A stretch of DNA of 60,283 nt from Planktothrix sp. PCC 11201 (GTDB lineage: Bacteria; Cyanobacteriota; Cyanobacteriia; Cyanobacteriales; Microcoleaceae), in the NCBI RefSeq assembly GCF_900009135.1, contig NZ_LT797693.1, positions 458,235 to 518,517 on the forward strand, in the 5' to 3' direction. Below, one piece after another: positions 47,572 to 57,266 of this stretch (position 1 is the stretch's first letter; every line of letters starts with the position of its first letter). A model generated the notes under the pieces. The model saw nothing but the letters and a program-made list of their open reading frames with translations, was not told where the DNA came from and made no database searches. The position numbers and the translations under genes are program-made.

Positions 47572-48546
47572 TTAAACTTGACAAAGAATTAACCCAAACC
47601 ATTCTTGGGGATCTGTCCAAATTTTGACGGTTTTGAGGTGTTTGGACTGGAGTTGTTTTTGTAGATTTGCTAAATCAAACTTGCGAGAAATTTCAGTTAA
47701 AATAGATTCTCCCTGGGTAAAGAAAACCTTTAAATCTAAAATGTCTAGGGATACCCAATGACTTTTTTGACAATGCAGATACATTTCGATTTGAGTATCT
47801 GCTTGATTGTAAATCGCTTGATGGCTGAATAAATTCAGGTCAAAATTGCCCTGAAAACGCCAATTTAAATGGGAAAGCATATTCAAGTTAAAAGCCGCCG
47901 TAACGCCCTGACTATCATTATAAGCTGGCTCTAATATTTCTTTGGGTTTTTGTAAATCAATGCCTAAAAGAAAGTAATCTCCTGGTTGTAATGTTTTGGA
48001 AATTTGACTTAAGAAAGTATTAGATTCTAGGGGATTAAAATTGCCCATGGAACTACCCAAGAAAAAAATCATCCGCGACGATGCTGGGGTTGATTCTAAC
48101 TTCACCAAGGCTTGTTCGTAGGTTCCGATTAATCCTTGAATTGAGAAAGTCGGATATTTTTGTTGTAGCTTGACAACGGTAGATTTAAGTATGCCACCGC
48201 TAACATCAATGGGTATATATTTAGAGTCCGGGGCATTTTTTTGATAAGCATCTAATAAAAACAGCGTTTTTGTAGAACTGCCACTTCCTAATTCTACCAG
48301 TTCACAAGCCCCTGTAATTTGAGCAATTTCATCGGCATATTGGCTCAAAATCCAGGCTTCTGTTCTAGTGGGGTAATATTCGGGTAACTCACAAATTTGT
48401 TCGAATAAATTTGATCCGTGATCGTCATAAAAATATTTGGGTGGTAAATACTTAAATTCGTTAGTTAATCCTTGAATAACATCTTCACCTTCCCTGTTTA
48501 GATGTTGATTAGATTTATCGACACTTTGCAAACTAGTTGTTAACAT
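47572..48546 (-). CDS. egtD: L-histidine N-alpha-methyltransferase
   Basis: A 324-residue SAM-dependent methyltransferase that makes trimethylhistidine (hercynine). Visible landmarks are KYFYDDHGSNLFEQICELPEYYP at the N-terminus, the SAM motif ELGSGSSTKT, FLGSSMGNFNP with the histidine-binding Asn, AYNDSQGVTAAFN with the binding Tyr, and the C-terminal ILTEISRKF whose Glu matches the ligand-binding Glu of mycobacterial EgtD. It is followed on the same strand by the OvoA-type EgtB. The ATG start is at 48546. Confidence 0.93.
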   Translation of the reverse strand: MLTTSLQSVDKSNQHLNREGEDVIQGLTNEFKYLPPKYFYDDHGSNLFEQICELPEYYPTRTEAWILSQYADEIAQITGACELVELGSGSSTKTLFLLDAYQKNAPDSKYIPIDVSGGILKSTVVKLQQKYPTFSIQGLIGTYEQALVKLESTPASSRMIFFLGSSMGNFNPLESNTFLSQISKTLQPGDYFLLGIDLQKPKEILEPAYNDSQGVTAAFNLNMLSHLNWRFQGNFDLNLFSHQAIYNQADTQIEMYLHCQKSHWVSLDILDLKVFFTQGESILTEISRKFDLANLQKQLQSKHLKTVKIWTDPQEWFGLILCQV

Positions 48547-48654
48547 GATGATCTTTTTTTGTGAAGCTAATATTTTTATATATAAATAATCTCATGCTTA
48601 AAATCCATTGTCAATATTTACCTAGAAAAACTTTACATTGATCAACAATATAAA

Positions 48655-48713
48655 GTCTGAATAATCAGACAAAATTCTGTGGGTTTTGGTTAGGATATTG
48701 CTTAACCAAAACC
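48655..48713. promoter_or_regulatory. Stem-loop DNA upstream of egtD
   Basis: GTCTGA-ATAA-TCAGAC (48655-48670) is followed by the 11-bp perfect inverted repeat GGTTTTGGTTA (48682-48692) / TAACCAAAACC (48703-48713). They lie 110-170 bases before the egtD start and could be an operator or hairpins. No T-run follows on the minus strand, so they are poor terminators for mscS. Confidence 0.45.
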
Positions 48714-48751
48714 TATATAATTTTTGTTAGGTTTTATTCCTATAGAATTCC

Positions 48752-48867
48752 TATAGCAATCCTAAATGGATTTGATATGAAACAGTCAGAAGTCTTATCC
48801 CAGATGCGGTGTTGCCTGTTCCCTTTTGATCGGGAATTTTGAACACAACTCAAATAGGATTGCTATA
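48752..48867. mobile_element. 116-bp MITE-like element
   Basis: Perfect 13-bp terminal inverted repeats, TATAGCAATCCTA at the left and TAGGATTGCTATA at the right, enclose 90 bases with no coding capacity. It ends 3 bases from the mscS stop codon. The size and terminal repeats fit a miniature inverted-repeat transposable element; no transposase is in the window. Confidence 0.65.
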
Positions 48868-48870
48868 AAT

Positions 48871-49995
48871 TTAATTGTTAGCAGCTTTCTGACTTTGTTT
48901 ATATTTTTCGGGATCGGTTCGCAGATCCACATACAAGAAATCTATGCCCTCTTTCTCTAAAAGTTCTAAGATGGCTAGATTTAAGTTTTTCTCGGCATCA
49001 AAGTAGAGCTTATCATCATTAACAAAGGCAACAATTTTAATCACACGGGCATTATTTTCAATCTGGCTAAACCGAACAATCATCTCTTTAGATAAGCCAG
49101 GAATAGATTCTGGCATTTCTCGAATAGCATCGCAAATTCTGGCGGTTTGCTTGGCTGAAATACTATCAATTCTGAGGGTTAAACTAATACCCCACTTTAA
49201 CTCCTCACCCGGATTTTGTGACCAATTTTCTACGATTCCAGTAATCATTCTGGAGTTAGGCATTTTCACAATCGAACCCCATTGATAGACATGGAGAGTT
49301 GTAGTTCTAAATCCAATACTCATGATTTGCACAAAACCCTGTAATCCTGAGACTGAAACCCAATCTCCTTCTCGATAGAGATTATCGGAGTAGATAATAA
49401 TTGTACAAAACCAGTCATAAACAATATCTTTCAACAGCAAACCTAAAGTAATCCCAGCACCCCCTAATAGACCCACGAGTGCTGCTGCTGATTGTCCTAA
49501 AAATATCTCACTGACCTTAATTGTGAGTACGATAATAGCTGCCGATTGAAAAATCTTCGGCATCAAGGGTCTGAGTAACTCATCGAGTTCTGTTTCAGTC
49601 CGCAGCGTGATATTAGCAATGATTTGCCCGAAGATTGAAGCACTGCGATAAATCACATAAGCAACGATGAAAAAAACAATTAAGTTAAGAATTTTAGTGA
49701 TTGCTTCGCTCAATTGTGGCCCAATATTTGTTGCCAAAATCTCCTTGACTAGCCACAGTCCACCAATCAGAATTAGCCAGTTTAAAGAGGGTTTGAGAAT
49801 CGCAATTAACTCATCATCCAGTGTACTCTCGGTTTTAGCGGTTAAATACTCAATGCGTTTAATAATTGCCGAGGTAATAAATCGTCTGAATACCTGTGTT
49901 ATTGTTAGGACGAGAATAACTAGAAGAATTTTGCCGACTGGGATACCTGAAACATCGATATTGATGTTTTTTAGGATACTTAAAAATTGTTCCAT
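48871..49995 (-). CDS. MscS-family mechanosensitive channel
   Basis: A 374-residue membrane protein with about four N-terminal hydrophobic segments and the MscS pore and beta domain: GLLGGAGITLGLLLKDIVYD lining the pore, then NLYREGDWVSVSGLQGFVQI and the usual MscS alpha/beta C-terminal domain (VYQWGSIVKMPNSRM). It should gate ions on membrane tension or osmotic down-shift. A MITE-like element is directly at the 3' end. Confidence 0.92.
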   Translation of the reverse strand: MEQFLSILKNINIDVSGIPVGKILLVILVLTITQVFRRFITSAIIKRIEYLTAKTESTLDDELIAILKPSLNWLILIGGLWLVKEILATNIGPQLSEAITKILNLIVFFIVAYVIYRSASIFGQIIANITLRTETELDELLRPLMPKIFQSAAIIVLTIKVSEIFLGQSAAALVGLLGGAGITLGLLLKDIVYDWFCTIIIYSDNLYREGDWVSVSGLQGFVQIMSIGFRTTTLHVYQWGSIVKMPNSRMITGIVENWSQNPGEELKWGISLTLRIDSISAKQTARICDAIREMPESIPGLSKEMIVRFSQIENNARVIKIVAFVNDDKLYFDAEKNLNLAILELLEKEGIDFLYVDLRTDPEKYKQSQKAANN

Positions 49996-50361
49996 AATTC
50001 CTTTGCTCTCTGGTATAGTTGATAGACATTCGCTTAATATTCTTTAGACAATCACCCTAGTGCTTTGCCTGTGGTAAAATTTATCATAATGAGAGGGAAG
50101 ATTGGCGGATAACAAAAAAAATTAACAATGCTTCGCTTTGCTTTCGCAAAATTACTAGCTCGTGGTTGCAGATTTTAAATACATTTCTAATTCATTTGCA
50201 TTTAGGTAATTTGCGATCGCCTTTTCCTATTGGCTATCTTGAAAATAACTATACCCTAAAGCATAGTAAGTCCAGAATTCGTTATCCCGTTGTTGCGCTT
50301 GGGGTCTCTGATTCGGAAGTGCTAAAGCACAACAACAAACCGTACACCTCAAATCAATAAA
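49996..50361. other. mscS-ilvB intergenic region
   Basis: This 366-base stretch holds the mscS promoter side (TATGAT on the minus strand near 50085), a HIP1 octamer near 50213 and the palindrome GTGCTAAAGCAC near 50320. A minus-strand frame ending in EFWTYYALGYSYFQDSQ looks faintly coding but has no start of its own. No gene is supported. Confidence 0.4.
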
Positions 50362-50386
50362 AAACAACCCCGGATAGGGGTTGCTG
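50362..50386 (-). terminator. Intrinsic terminator after ilvB
   Basis: On the minus strand CAACCCC-TATC-CGGGGTTG forms an 8-bp stem followed by TTTTTTATTG, about 20 bases after the ilvB stop. Confidence 0.88.
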
Positions 50387-50407
50387 ATCACCTGAAATCT
50401 GGTTAAT

Positions 50408-52246
50408 TTATAATTTAGTGCCACAATCAGGACAGAAATTATTACTGCCCACATTTTTGGCGCCACAATTGTTGCAATAAACTAACTCAATGGTTTCTAA
50501 ATTTGTCCGCTCAGGTAAACCAATCATTTGAGCATTGCTCTTACCTGGGGCGACCATCGGATAGCAGTTTTCATCCCGTTTCACCTGCACATCCATTAAT
50601 ACCGGGCCCTCAAAAGCCAACATTTCTGCAATGGCATCCTTCAAGTCCTCCCGTCGGGTGACTTGCATCCCCTTGACCCCGTAGGCCTGGGCTAACATCA
50701 CAAAATCAGGCATTCCCGCCTGCATATTAGAAGAAGAATAGCGCTCGCCATAGAAGGTTTCTTGCCACTGACGCACCATGCCCTGCCAACCATTATTGAC
50801 AATCACGGTTTTTACATTAATCCCATATTCGGCCAGAGTCCCTAACTCCTGAATATTCATCTGAATACTGGCATCCCCGGCCACACAGATCACCTGTTCA
50901 TGGGGAAGGGCTGTTTTTGCCCCCATCGCCGCGGGCATCCCATAACCCATTGTCCCTAACCCAGCGCTGGAAATCCATCGTCGCGGGCCATTTTTCAGGA
51001 ATTGAGCCGCCCACATTTGATGTTGTCCCACATCCGTTGTGAAATAGGCATCGGGAGCCATTTTCCCCAAAGTATCGATCACCTCTTGGGGGGATAGGGA
51101 ATCCTGATAAATCGGGACAACCAGGGGATAATCTTCCCGCCAGCGTTGAATCCGTTGTAACCATTCGGCTGTTTTTTGCTGGGTTTCCGTTGCTCCGCCC
51201 GTTTCCTGACATCGGCGCAATAAATCTACTAACACCTGTCTAACATCCCCAACAATGGGAACTTCCGGGGCGCGATTTTTCCCCACTTCGGCCGGATCAA
51301 TATCAATATGGATCACCTTGGCCCTGGCGGCAAATTCATCGAGTTTCCCCGTCACCCGGTCATCAAAACGGGCGCCCACGGCAATTAATAAATCGCATTC
51401 GGTCACCGCAAAATTAGCATAGGCGGTGCCGTGCATTCCCAACATTCCCACCGATAGGGGATGGGTTTCATTAAACGCTCCCTTACCCATCAGGGTTGTG
51501 GTCACGGGTAGATTAAACAGTTCGGCTAATTCTTGGATTTCCCCGTGGGCTCCGGCTGCAATCGCTCCACCGCCAACATAGAGTAAGGGTTTTTCGGCCT
51601 GCCGAATTAATTTAATGGCTTGATTAATTTGGCGGGTATTTCCCTTCACCGTCGGCCGATATCCGGGTAAGGTGACTTCCCCAGGATTAACGGGAATATA
51701 ATCAAATTCTTCTAAACCTACATCTTTAGGAATATCAACTAATACCGGGCCAGGACGTCCACTACTGGCAATATGGAACGCCTCGGCGATAATTCGAGCC
51801 ATCTCCCTCGGATCACGCACCACATAGGAGTGTTTGACAATCGGCAGGGTGATCCCGTAGATATCGGTTTCCTGGAAGGCATCCGTCCCAATGGCTGACC
51901 GGGGCACCTGTCCGGTAATTACCACCATGGGAATCGAGTCCATTTGGGCCGTGGCAATGCCCGTCACTAAGTTGGTGGCTCCCGGGCCAGAAGTTCCAAA
52001 ACAGACCCCGACACGGCCCGTTGCCCGGGCATAACCATCGGCGGCATGGGCGGCTCCCTGTTCATGGCGCACCAGGATATGTTTTAAATCCCCCGTGGCT
52101 TCAAAGCGATAGAGTTCATCATAAATGGGCAGAATCGCTCCACCGGGATAACCGAAAATGTGTTTGACGCCATGGCGTTTCAAACTGTCCATCAATGCGT
52201 AAGCGCCCGTTGCTCGTTTTGCAGCTATTTTAGTTTTTAGTTGCAC
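50408..52246 (-). CDS. ilvB: Acetolactate synthase large subunit with C-terminal zinc ribbon
   Basis: About 612 residues from a GTG at 52246, chosen because GAGGAAT lies 5 bases upstream; a TTG at 52294 would add 16 residues. It is a TPP-dependent enzyme of branched-chain amino acid synthesis: catalytic Glu region [23 protein letters not shown]-type central domain, and TPP-binding [15 protein letters not shown]. Its last 25 residues add [20 protein letters not shown], a C-x2-C-x10-C-x2-C zinc ribbon not needed for catalysis in the known enzyme. The regulatory subunit ilvH is not adjacent. Confidence 0.95.
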   Translation of the reverse strand: MQLKTKIAAKRATGAYALMDSLKRHGVKHIFGYPGGAILPIYDELYRFEATGDLKHILVRHEQGAAHAADGYARATGRVGVCFGTSGPGATNLVTGIATAQMDSIPMVVITGQVPRSAIGTDAFQETDIYGITLPIVKHSYVVRDPREMARIIAEAFHIASSGRPGPVLVDIPKDVGLEEFDYIPVNPGEVTLPGYRPTVKGNTRQINQAIKLIRQAEKPLLYVGGGAIAAGAHGEIQELAELFNLPVTTTLMGKGAFNETHPLSVGMLGMHGTAYANFAVTECDLLIAVGARFDDRVTGKLDEFAARAKVIHIDIDPAEVGKNRAPEVPIVGDVRQVLVDLLRRCQETGGATETQQKTAEWLQRIQRWREDYPLVVPIYQDSLSPQEVIDTLGKMAPDAYFTTDVGQHQMWAAQFLKNGPRRWISSAGLGTMGYGMPAAMGAKTALPHEQVICVAGDASIQMNIQELGTLAEYGINVKTVIVNNGWQGMVRQWQETFYGERYSSSNMQAGMPDFVMLAQAYGVKGMQVTRREDLKDAIAEMLAFEGPVLMDVQVKRDENCYPMVAPGKSNAQMIGLPERTNLETIELVYCNNCGAKNVGSNNFCPDCGTKL

Positions 52247-53084
<838 letters not shown>

Positions 53085-53098
53085 GTTTTTTTCCATCA

Positions 53099-53121
53099 GG
53101 GATACGGCATTGTCGTATCCC
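53099..53121 (+). terminator. Hairpin after glnB
   Basis: GGGATACG-GCATTGT-CGTATCCC forms an 8-bp stem 15 bases after the glnB stop, followed by ATTATTTATT, a weak T-tract. Confidence 0.7.
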
Positions 53122-53139
53122 ATTATTTATTACACTATC

Positions 53140-53425
53140 TTATATTTTTATCGGTTGGCTCCAATCTGTTATTCGTTGGGTCATCAATTCTTCAGCAGAC
53201 AAATCATCGCCCACCGGGGTCTAACTTAACTGTTATAGGTAATTGTTCTTTTGGTTCCGCGCTATTCACCCCGACACCAACATTCCCTATGGTGCGGGTC
53301 TTCTTGCTGCCATTTTTGATAAAGTTTTTGAGGTCATTAACTCTCAAGGAGTGACCTCAAACGCTTTAAGTTTACCTGAATCTGAGAATTTTCCATGCAG
53401 CTTTTTGAGAAAAATTCCCCCATAG
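53140..53425. pseudogene. Possible decayed gene between glnB and the next gene
   Basis: No clean gene is present. The plus strand holds a 60-residue frame from a TTG at 53243 (FRAIHPDTNIPYGAGLLAAI). The minus strand shows EPKEQLPITVKLDPGGR and then, after a frame change, DDLSAEELMTQRITDW, ending in TAA near 53140. Both look partly coding; one may be the relic of a frameshifted gene. I recognise no family. Confidence 0.3.
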
Positions 53426-53466
53426 TTATACTTTCACTGAATTTGAAACTATTGGAATATGGGGGG

Positions 53467-53697
53467 TTAAGCCGAAGCATCTCCAGATAGGCGGGCTTCT
53501 GCCATATCTCGAATTAAAGCAATCCGAGAGCAGATATAATCCTTTAAGAGATCGGCTTCTTTGGCGTTGATGCCAGCTTGTTTTTTGAACTGTTTGACTA
53601 AACACTGGACAAGACTCGCATCATCAAGATCAACTAAAGTGGATGCTTGAGTGGTTTCTACCAGTGACCAAAGTTGACGAAGCATTGTAGGAGTCAT
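53467..53697 (-). CDS. Small conserved protein of unknown function
   Basis: A 76-residue mostly helical acidic protein (MTPTMLRQLWSLVETTQAST...KEADLLKDYICSRIALIRDM), ATG start. No domain recognised; the style is that of small conserved cyanobacterial proteins. It stands alone. Confidence 0.7.
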   Translation of the reverse strand: MTPTMLRQLWSLVETTQASTLVDLDDASLVQCLVKQFKKQAGINAKEADLLKDYICSRIALIRDMAEARLSGDASA

Positions 53698-53916
53698 AAA
53701 ATCTCCGATGGATGCAGTTTTGTCAGTTTCTATACAGAAAATAACAGTGTTTTTCTGAGTGACTTAGAAAGTTACTTCACCATTTGGGAGAAGGCTTAAT
53801 ACTTTCTTCAAGTTTCCAGAATAACCGAGTTTTCCCAAATTGCAAGCAAAAACATACAAGATGTCACAACAGCTACAACTCTCTTAATCCTTTGCATTAA
53901 ATCTTGACAAATGCCT

Positions 53917-53948
53917 GCCCTGCCCCCTGCTCCCCATGCTCCCCCCTA
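53917..53948. repeat. CCCCTGCTCC repeat
   Basis: A short C-rich tandem repeat overlaps the 3' end of the TPR gene, the same family as at 1484-1540 and 60190-60279. Confidence 0.7.
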
Positions 53949-54491
53949 CTTAGCCGATTCTGAGGGAATTCCAATCCGTTTGCGTAGGGATTGGGCTCGA
54001 TATTTGGCGGTTTGATTATCGGGATCATTTTTTAAAGTTTCTTCGTAGGCTTCCAACGCTTGAGCGGTTAGCTTTTTCTTTTCGTAGGCATAACCCAAAT
54101 TATTAGAAGCGGTGGGGTAAATGGGACTTAACTTTAAGGCTTCTTTATATTGACGAATGGCAATATCGTATTGTTCTTTAGCTAAATGGGCATATCCCAA
54201 GGCATTATAAATCATGGCTAGGTTTTCAGGAGCTTCATCTTCCCCAGCTTTCAAGGCTTTTTGTAATACGGTAACAGCTTGAGAGTAAAGTTTTTTATCG
54301 TTATAAATACTTCCTAATTCATAATATTCTTGTGCATTTCCCTGTTCTTTTGATAACTTATTTTGTAGATCAAAAAGGGTGCTTTCTATCCGACGAGTTT
54401 TAATAATTTGACGAATCACAAAGACGATAGCCCCAGAAAGCAACGCCACTAAAAGTAATAAATAGGCAATGGGAAGGTTCTTATCCATCAT
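53946..54491 (-). CDS. TPR-repeat protein with N-terminal membrane anchor
   Basis: A 181-residue protein with a membrane segment at about 7-27, a charged linker, and about three to four TPR motifs (AQEYYELGSIYNDKKLYSQA, IYNALGYAHLAKEQYDIAIR, ASNNLGYAYEKKKLTAQALE). It is a scaffold likely exposed in the cytoplasm or lumen; its partner is unknown. It stands 120 bases downstream of rplT on the same strand. Confidence 0.85.
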   Translation of the reverse strand: MMDKNLPIAYLLLLVALLSGAIVFVIRQIIKTRRIESTLFDLQNKLSKEQGNAQEYYELGSIYNDKKLYSQAVTVLQKALKAGEDEAPENLAMIYNALGYAHLAKEQYDIAIRQYKEALKLSPIYPTASNNLGYAYEKKKLTAQALEAYEETLKNDPDNQTAKYRAQSLRKRIGIPSESAK

Positions 54492-54611
54492 TTTAAAAAG
54501 AGAGTTTTTTCAACACAAAGGCGAAGGACAGATTAAATCCGATCCTTCACCTGAGCCGACAATCGGCAATTTTGTCTATTCAGTTTAACAGGCGGTTTTA
54601 ATTGGTTAAAA

Positions 54612-54968
54612 CTACTTGTTTGCACTCTTGGCAAGATCAACGACTTTCCCAAAGGTTTGAGGATCTAAAACAGCAAGTTGGGCTAACATTTTGCGATTCA
54701 GTAAGATATCGGCTTTTTTCATATTACCAACTAACTGACTATAGCTAATTCCGTTAATCCGAGCCGCGGCATTAATCCGAGTAATCCACAACCGTCTAAA
54801 ATCACGTTTGCGGTTACGACGATCGCGATAGGCATTTTTCAACGCCTGCATAACTCTCTGATTCGCGGTGCGGAAGTTAGTTGACTGACAACCACGGAAT
54901 CCTTTGGCAAGTTTCAGTATTTTTTTGCGGCGTTTGCGAGCAACATTACCGCGCTTAACTCTGGTCAT
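54612..54968 (-). CDS. rplT: 50S ribosomal protein L20
   Basis: A 118-residue protein starting [18 protein letters not shown] with the basic N-terminal tail and the globular domain ([20 protein letters not shown]). It nucleates 50S assembly and represses its own operon in some bacteria. It is 37 bases after rpmI, forming the rpmI-rplT operon; infC is not present, as expected for cyanobacteria where it is often elsewhere. Confidence 0.98.
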   Translation of the reverse strand: MTRVKRGNVARKRRKKILKLAKGFRGCQSTNFRTANQRVMQALKNAYRDRRNRKRDFRRLWITRINAAARINGISYSQLVGNMKKADILLNRKMLAQLAVLDPQTFGKVVDLAKSANK

Positions 54969-55005
54969 TTACGTTTGTTTCCTTTAATAAAATTCGTTTA
55001 GAGGC

Positions 55006-55203
55006 TTACAAATAGGGCAGCATCAAACGCACGTTGTCTTCTTGAGTCTCACTCACCAGCGCCATCTTAGACAGATTCCGTTTGCGAGCAGAACTTTTAT
55101 GCTGTAACAGGTGGCTTTTATAAGCCTTGCGACGTGCGATTTTTCCACTGCCAGTGACTCTAAAACGTCTGGCCGCAGATTTACGAGTTTTGAGTTTGGG
55201 CAT
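55006..55203 (-). CDS. rpmI: 50S ribosomal protein L35
   Basis: A 65-residue protein starting [20 protein letters not shown] with the conserved [12 protein letters not shown] core. First gene of the rpmI-rplT operon. Confidence 0.98.
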   Translation of the reverse strand: MPKLKTRKSAARRFRVTGSGKIARRKAYKSHLLQHKSSARKRNLSKMALVSETQEDNVRLMLPYL

Positions 55204-55273
55204 GGATTTCCCTAAATTTCGACACAGCCTATAATTCTATCATAGGAGTTGATATTCTCACAAGTCTTGAGCT

Positions 55274-55708
55274 TTAGAGGTTGGGGTTGAGCTTCTGGTG
55301 CGCGACTTCCACAACGGTATGCACATTCCCTCGGGGGTTAAAATCCCCTTTAATTCGGACTTCTAAGGGATCGGCAGCGGCAACAAAATCATCTAAAATT
55401 TGGTTGATGGATTCTTCGTGGGAAATATAGCGATCGCGGTAACTGTTAATATACAGTTTGATAGACTTTAATTCCACTACCCGCTCATCGGGAAGATATG
55501 TTAAATAAATCGTAGCAAAATCGGGATAGCCGGAAAAAGGACATTTACAGGTAAATTCGGGTAAGGTAATCTCAACCTGATAGCGACGACCAATTCTGGG
55601 ATTGGGAAAGGTAATCAATTGTCCTTCCTCGATTTCCCGTTCACCATACTTTAATTCTTCTGGGCTGGCGGTAGAAACTTCTGTGGGTTCAGTGTAAGGG
55701 TGGCTCAT
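55274..55708 (-). CDS. queF: NADPH-dependent 7-cyano-7-deazaguanine reductase
   Basis: 144 residues from the ATG at 55708 (MSHPYTEPTEVSTASPEELK); a TTG at 55768 would add 20 atypical residues. It reduces preQ0 to preQ1 in queuosine biosynthesis. The type I QueF active site is visible: C56 in CKCPFSGYPD and D63, plus the NADPH motif ELKSIKLYINSYRDRYISHE. The downstream 5' end is close to a divergent coiled-coil gene. Confidence 0.95.
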   Translation of the reverse strand: MSHPYTEPTEVSTASPEELKYGEREIEEGQLITFPNPRIGRRYQVEITLPEFTCKCPFSGYPDFATIYLTYLPDERVVELKSIKLYINSYRDRYISHEESINQILDDFVAAADPLEVRIKGDFNPRGNVHTVVEVAHQKLNPNL

Positions 55709-55840
55709 GGTTAATTTATGTGATGGAAGGGTGAATTTTTCTGAAATTGCTGAAAAAAATTCGTTCAAATCGTTCTAATCACAGGTATTGTAAAACATAA
55801 TAAGTTTCTAATAAAATGTTCACCCTCAATTAAAAGTCTT

Positions 55841-56452
55841 ATGCAAAATGCTGACGCCTCTAGCCCTAATCCGTCAGTGGCATCGAGTAATTACTCTCCA
55901 TCGATTCCCATTTCCATTTATCGAGAAGTTACGGCGGAGTTGCAAACGGTTCAATCTCAACTGCAAACGCTCAAAACCCAAAATCAACAGCTAACCCAGC
56001 AAAATCAACAACTTAGGCAAGAATTAGAAAACGTTGTGCAATCTGCCATTGGGTTACACCAAGCCATTAATAAAGCTCAAAGCATCGGTCAGGGGAAAAA
56101 ATCTCAATTTTCATCTGCAGGAGCGAGTTCTTTTACCCTGGAAATTCCTAGCAATCTCGGCGCGACTCCAACAAATCCCCCAGTTCTGGAAATTGCACAG
56201 CAGACCATACCAGAAGCCAGGGGAAATCAACCCAGTTTTCCCTTTCCTCAGCCACCCCAACAACCGTTAAATACGGAGGTAGCTGAACCATTATTTACAG
56301 AACCAACGGAGGCTCGGTTACGCCCGATGTCTAAATCTCAGCGTTCTGAATTGAGCGGGTTTTGGCTAATTGTATCAATTGTTTTGATTGTCGTAGTTGC
56401 CTTTGGTGCGGGTTATTGGATTGTTCGTCCTCTGTTGAACCAACAACGGTAG
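55841..56452 (+). CDS. Coiled-coil protein with C-terminal membrane anchor, function unknown
   Basis: A 203-residue protein: Ser/Pro-rich start, a Gln-rich coiled coil (about 28-66, AELQTVQSQLQTLKTQNQQL), a disordered Pro-rich middle, and one C-terminal membrane segment (about 173-195) with a short basic end. I do not recognise a family. Tail-anchored topology would leave the coiled coil in the cytoplasm. A terminator follows. Confidence 0.75.
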   Translation: MQNADASSPNPSVASSNYSPSIPISIYREVTAELQTVQSQLQTLKTQNQQLTQQNQQLRQELENVVQSAIGLHQAINKAQSIGQGKKSQFSSAGASSFTLEIPSNLGATPTNPPVLEIAQQTIPEARGNQPSFPFPQPPQQPLNTEVAEPLFTEPTEARLRPMSKSQRSELSGFWLIVSIVLIVVVAFGAGYWIVRPLLNQQR

Positions 56453-56494
56453 ATGATTCAGGAATTGTTTCCCAAACATGATTTATAAAAATAA

Positions 56495-56518
56495 TGGCGG
56501 AGGGTTTTCCTTCCGCCA
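56495..56518 (+). terminator. Intrinsic terminator after the coiled-coil gene
   Basis: GGCGGAGGG-TTTT-CCTTCCGCC forms a stem with one G-T pair, followed a few bases on by GTTTTTG. It ends the plus-strand transcript. Confidence 0.75.
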
Positions 56519-56529
56519 ATACTGTTTTT

Positions 56530-56700
56530 GAAGTTGTAGATATTAATGCAACTTCCTAGGAATTAGCCACCTTATCGAGTGGCTGTAATGTAGTTTCCAG
56601 AAGGGACATTGATTGTGTTAGCTCGGTGTTGGTATTAATAGTTTCACTATTTTGAATTTTAGGAAATTATCAATACCAACGAGAGGATGAGAAACACAAT
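56530..56700. ncRNA. Structured intergenic region, candidate RNA element
   Basis: Four stems can be drawn within 170 bases: GAAGTTG/CAACTTC (56530-56555), AGCCAC/GTGGCT (56565-56584), GTTGGTATT/AATACCAAC (56628-56680) and, enclosing the last, TTGTGTT/AACACAA (56613-56699). It lies 3' of speD (minus strand) and beyond the terminator of the plus-strand gene. It could be a 3' UTR structure, a small RNA or a repeat-derived palindrome. The strand is unknown. Confidence 0.35.
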
Positions 56701-56745
56701 CTTTTGTTTCGATTTGACTTGACTCGGATGACCGATAAACGGGTT

Positions 56746-57165
56746 TTAACCGCGAGTTCCAGTTTCAACTAAAGTTGCTAAAGATTCTTCACTAATTGAA
56801 TCTGGGATCTCAGTCTCGTCGGGTTCATAACCGCGTTTGAATTCTCTCGATCTTACCTGTTTGGCTTGAAGCGCGGTTTCTAGAAACTTAATGGCTCGCT
56901 GAGGATTGCCTGCTCCACAAAAGAATAAGTCAGCAGCGAAATAGCCTAATTCTGGCCAAGTGTGAATGGCAATGTGAGACTCAGCCAAAGTGGCTGTTGC
57001 AGTTACTCCGTGAGGACTAAACTGGTGTACACATAAGTCGATGAGGGTAGCCCCTCCAGCAGAAATTGCATCAAGCATCGCGCGACGGATGCGTTCGGGA
57101 TCGTTCAGAAGTTCTGCAGGACACTGCCAAGCGTCAACGACCAGATGGGTTCCCAATTGTTTCAT
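56746..57165 (-). CDS. speD: S-adenosylmethionine decarboxylase proenzyme
   Basis: A 139-residue pyruvoyl enzyme that makes decarboxylated SAM for spermidine. The self-cleavage site is between E62 and S63 in TLAESHIAIHTWPE, with H68 and C83 (DLFFCG) at the positions of the well-studied small bacterial SpeD. The C-terminal 40 or so residues are an acidic extension. ATG start with conserved MKQLGTHLVVDAW. Confidence 0.97.
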   Translation of the reverse strand: MKQLGTHLVVDAWQCPAELLNDPERIRRAMLDAISAGGATLIDLCVHQFSPHGVTATATLAESHIAIHTWPELGYFAADLFFCGAGNPQRAIKFLETALQAKQVRSREFKRGYEPDETEIPDSISEESLATLVETGTRG

Positions 57166-57266
57166 TCTTCGGGTTTTACCTCCACCCTAAAGTGTATCAA
57201 ACCCTCTGATCATATCACACATTTTCAGAAATTGTGCAAGAGTTTCATCAAAACCGCTCCGAATCC

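Noticed and set aside
50227-50466. Minus-strand frame ending EFWTYYALGYSYFQDSQ
   Set aside because: It overlaps the ilvB 3' end and its terminator, so it would have to start inside ilvB; no SD or complete domain.
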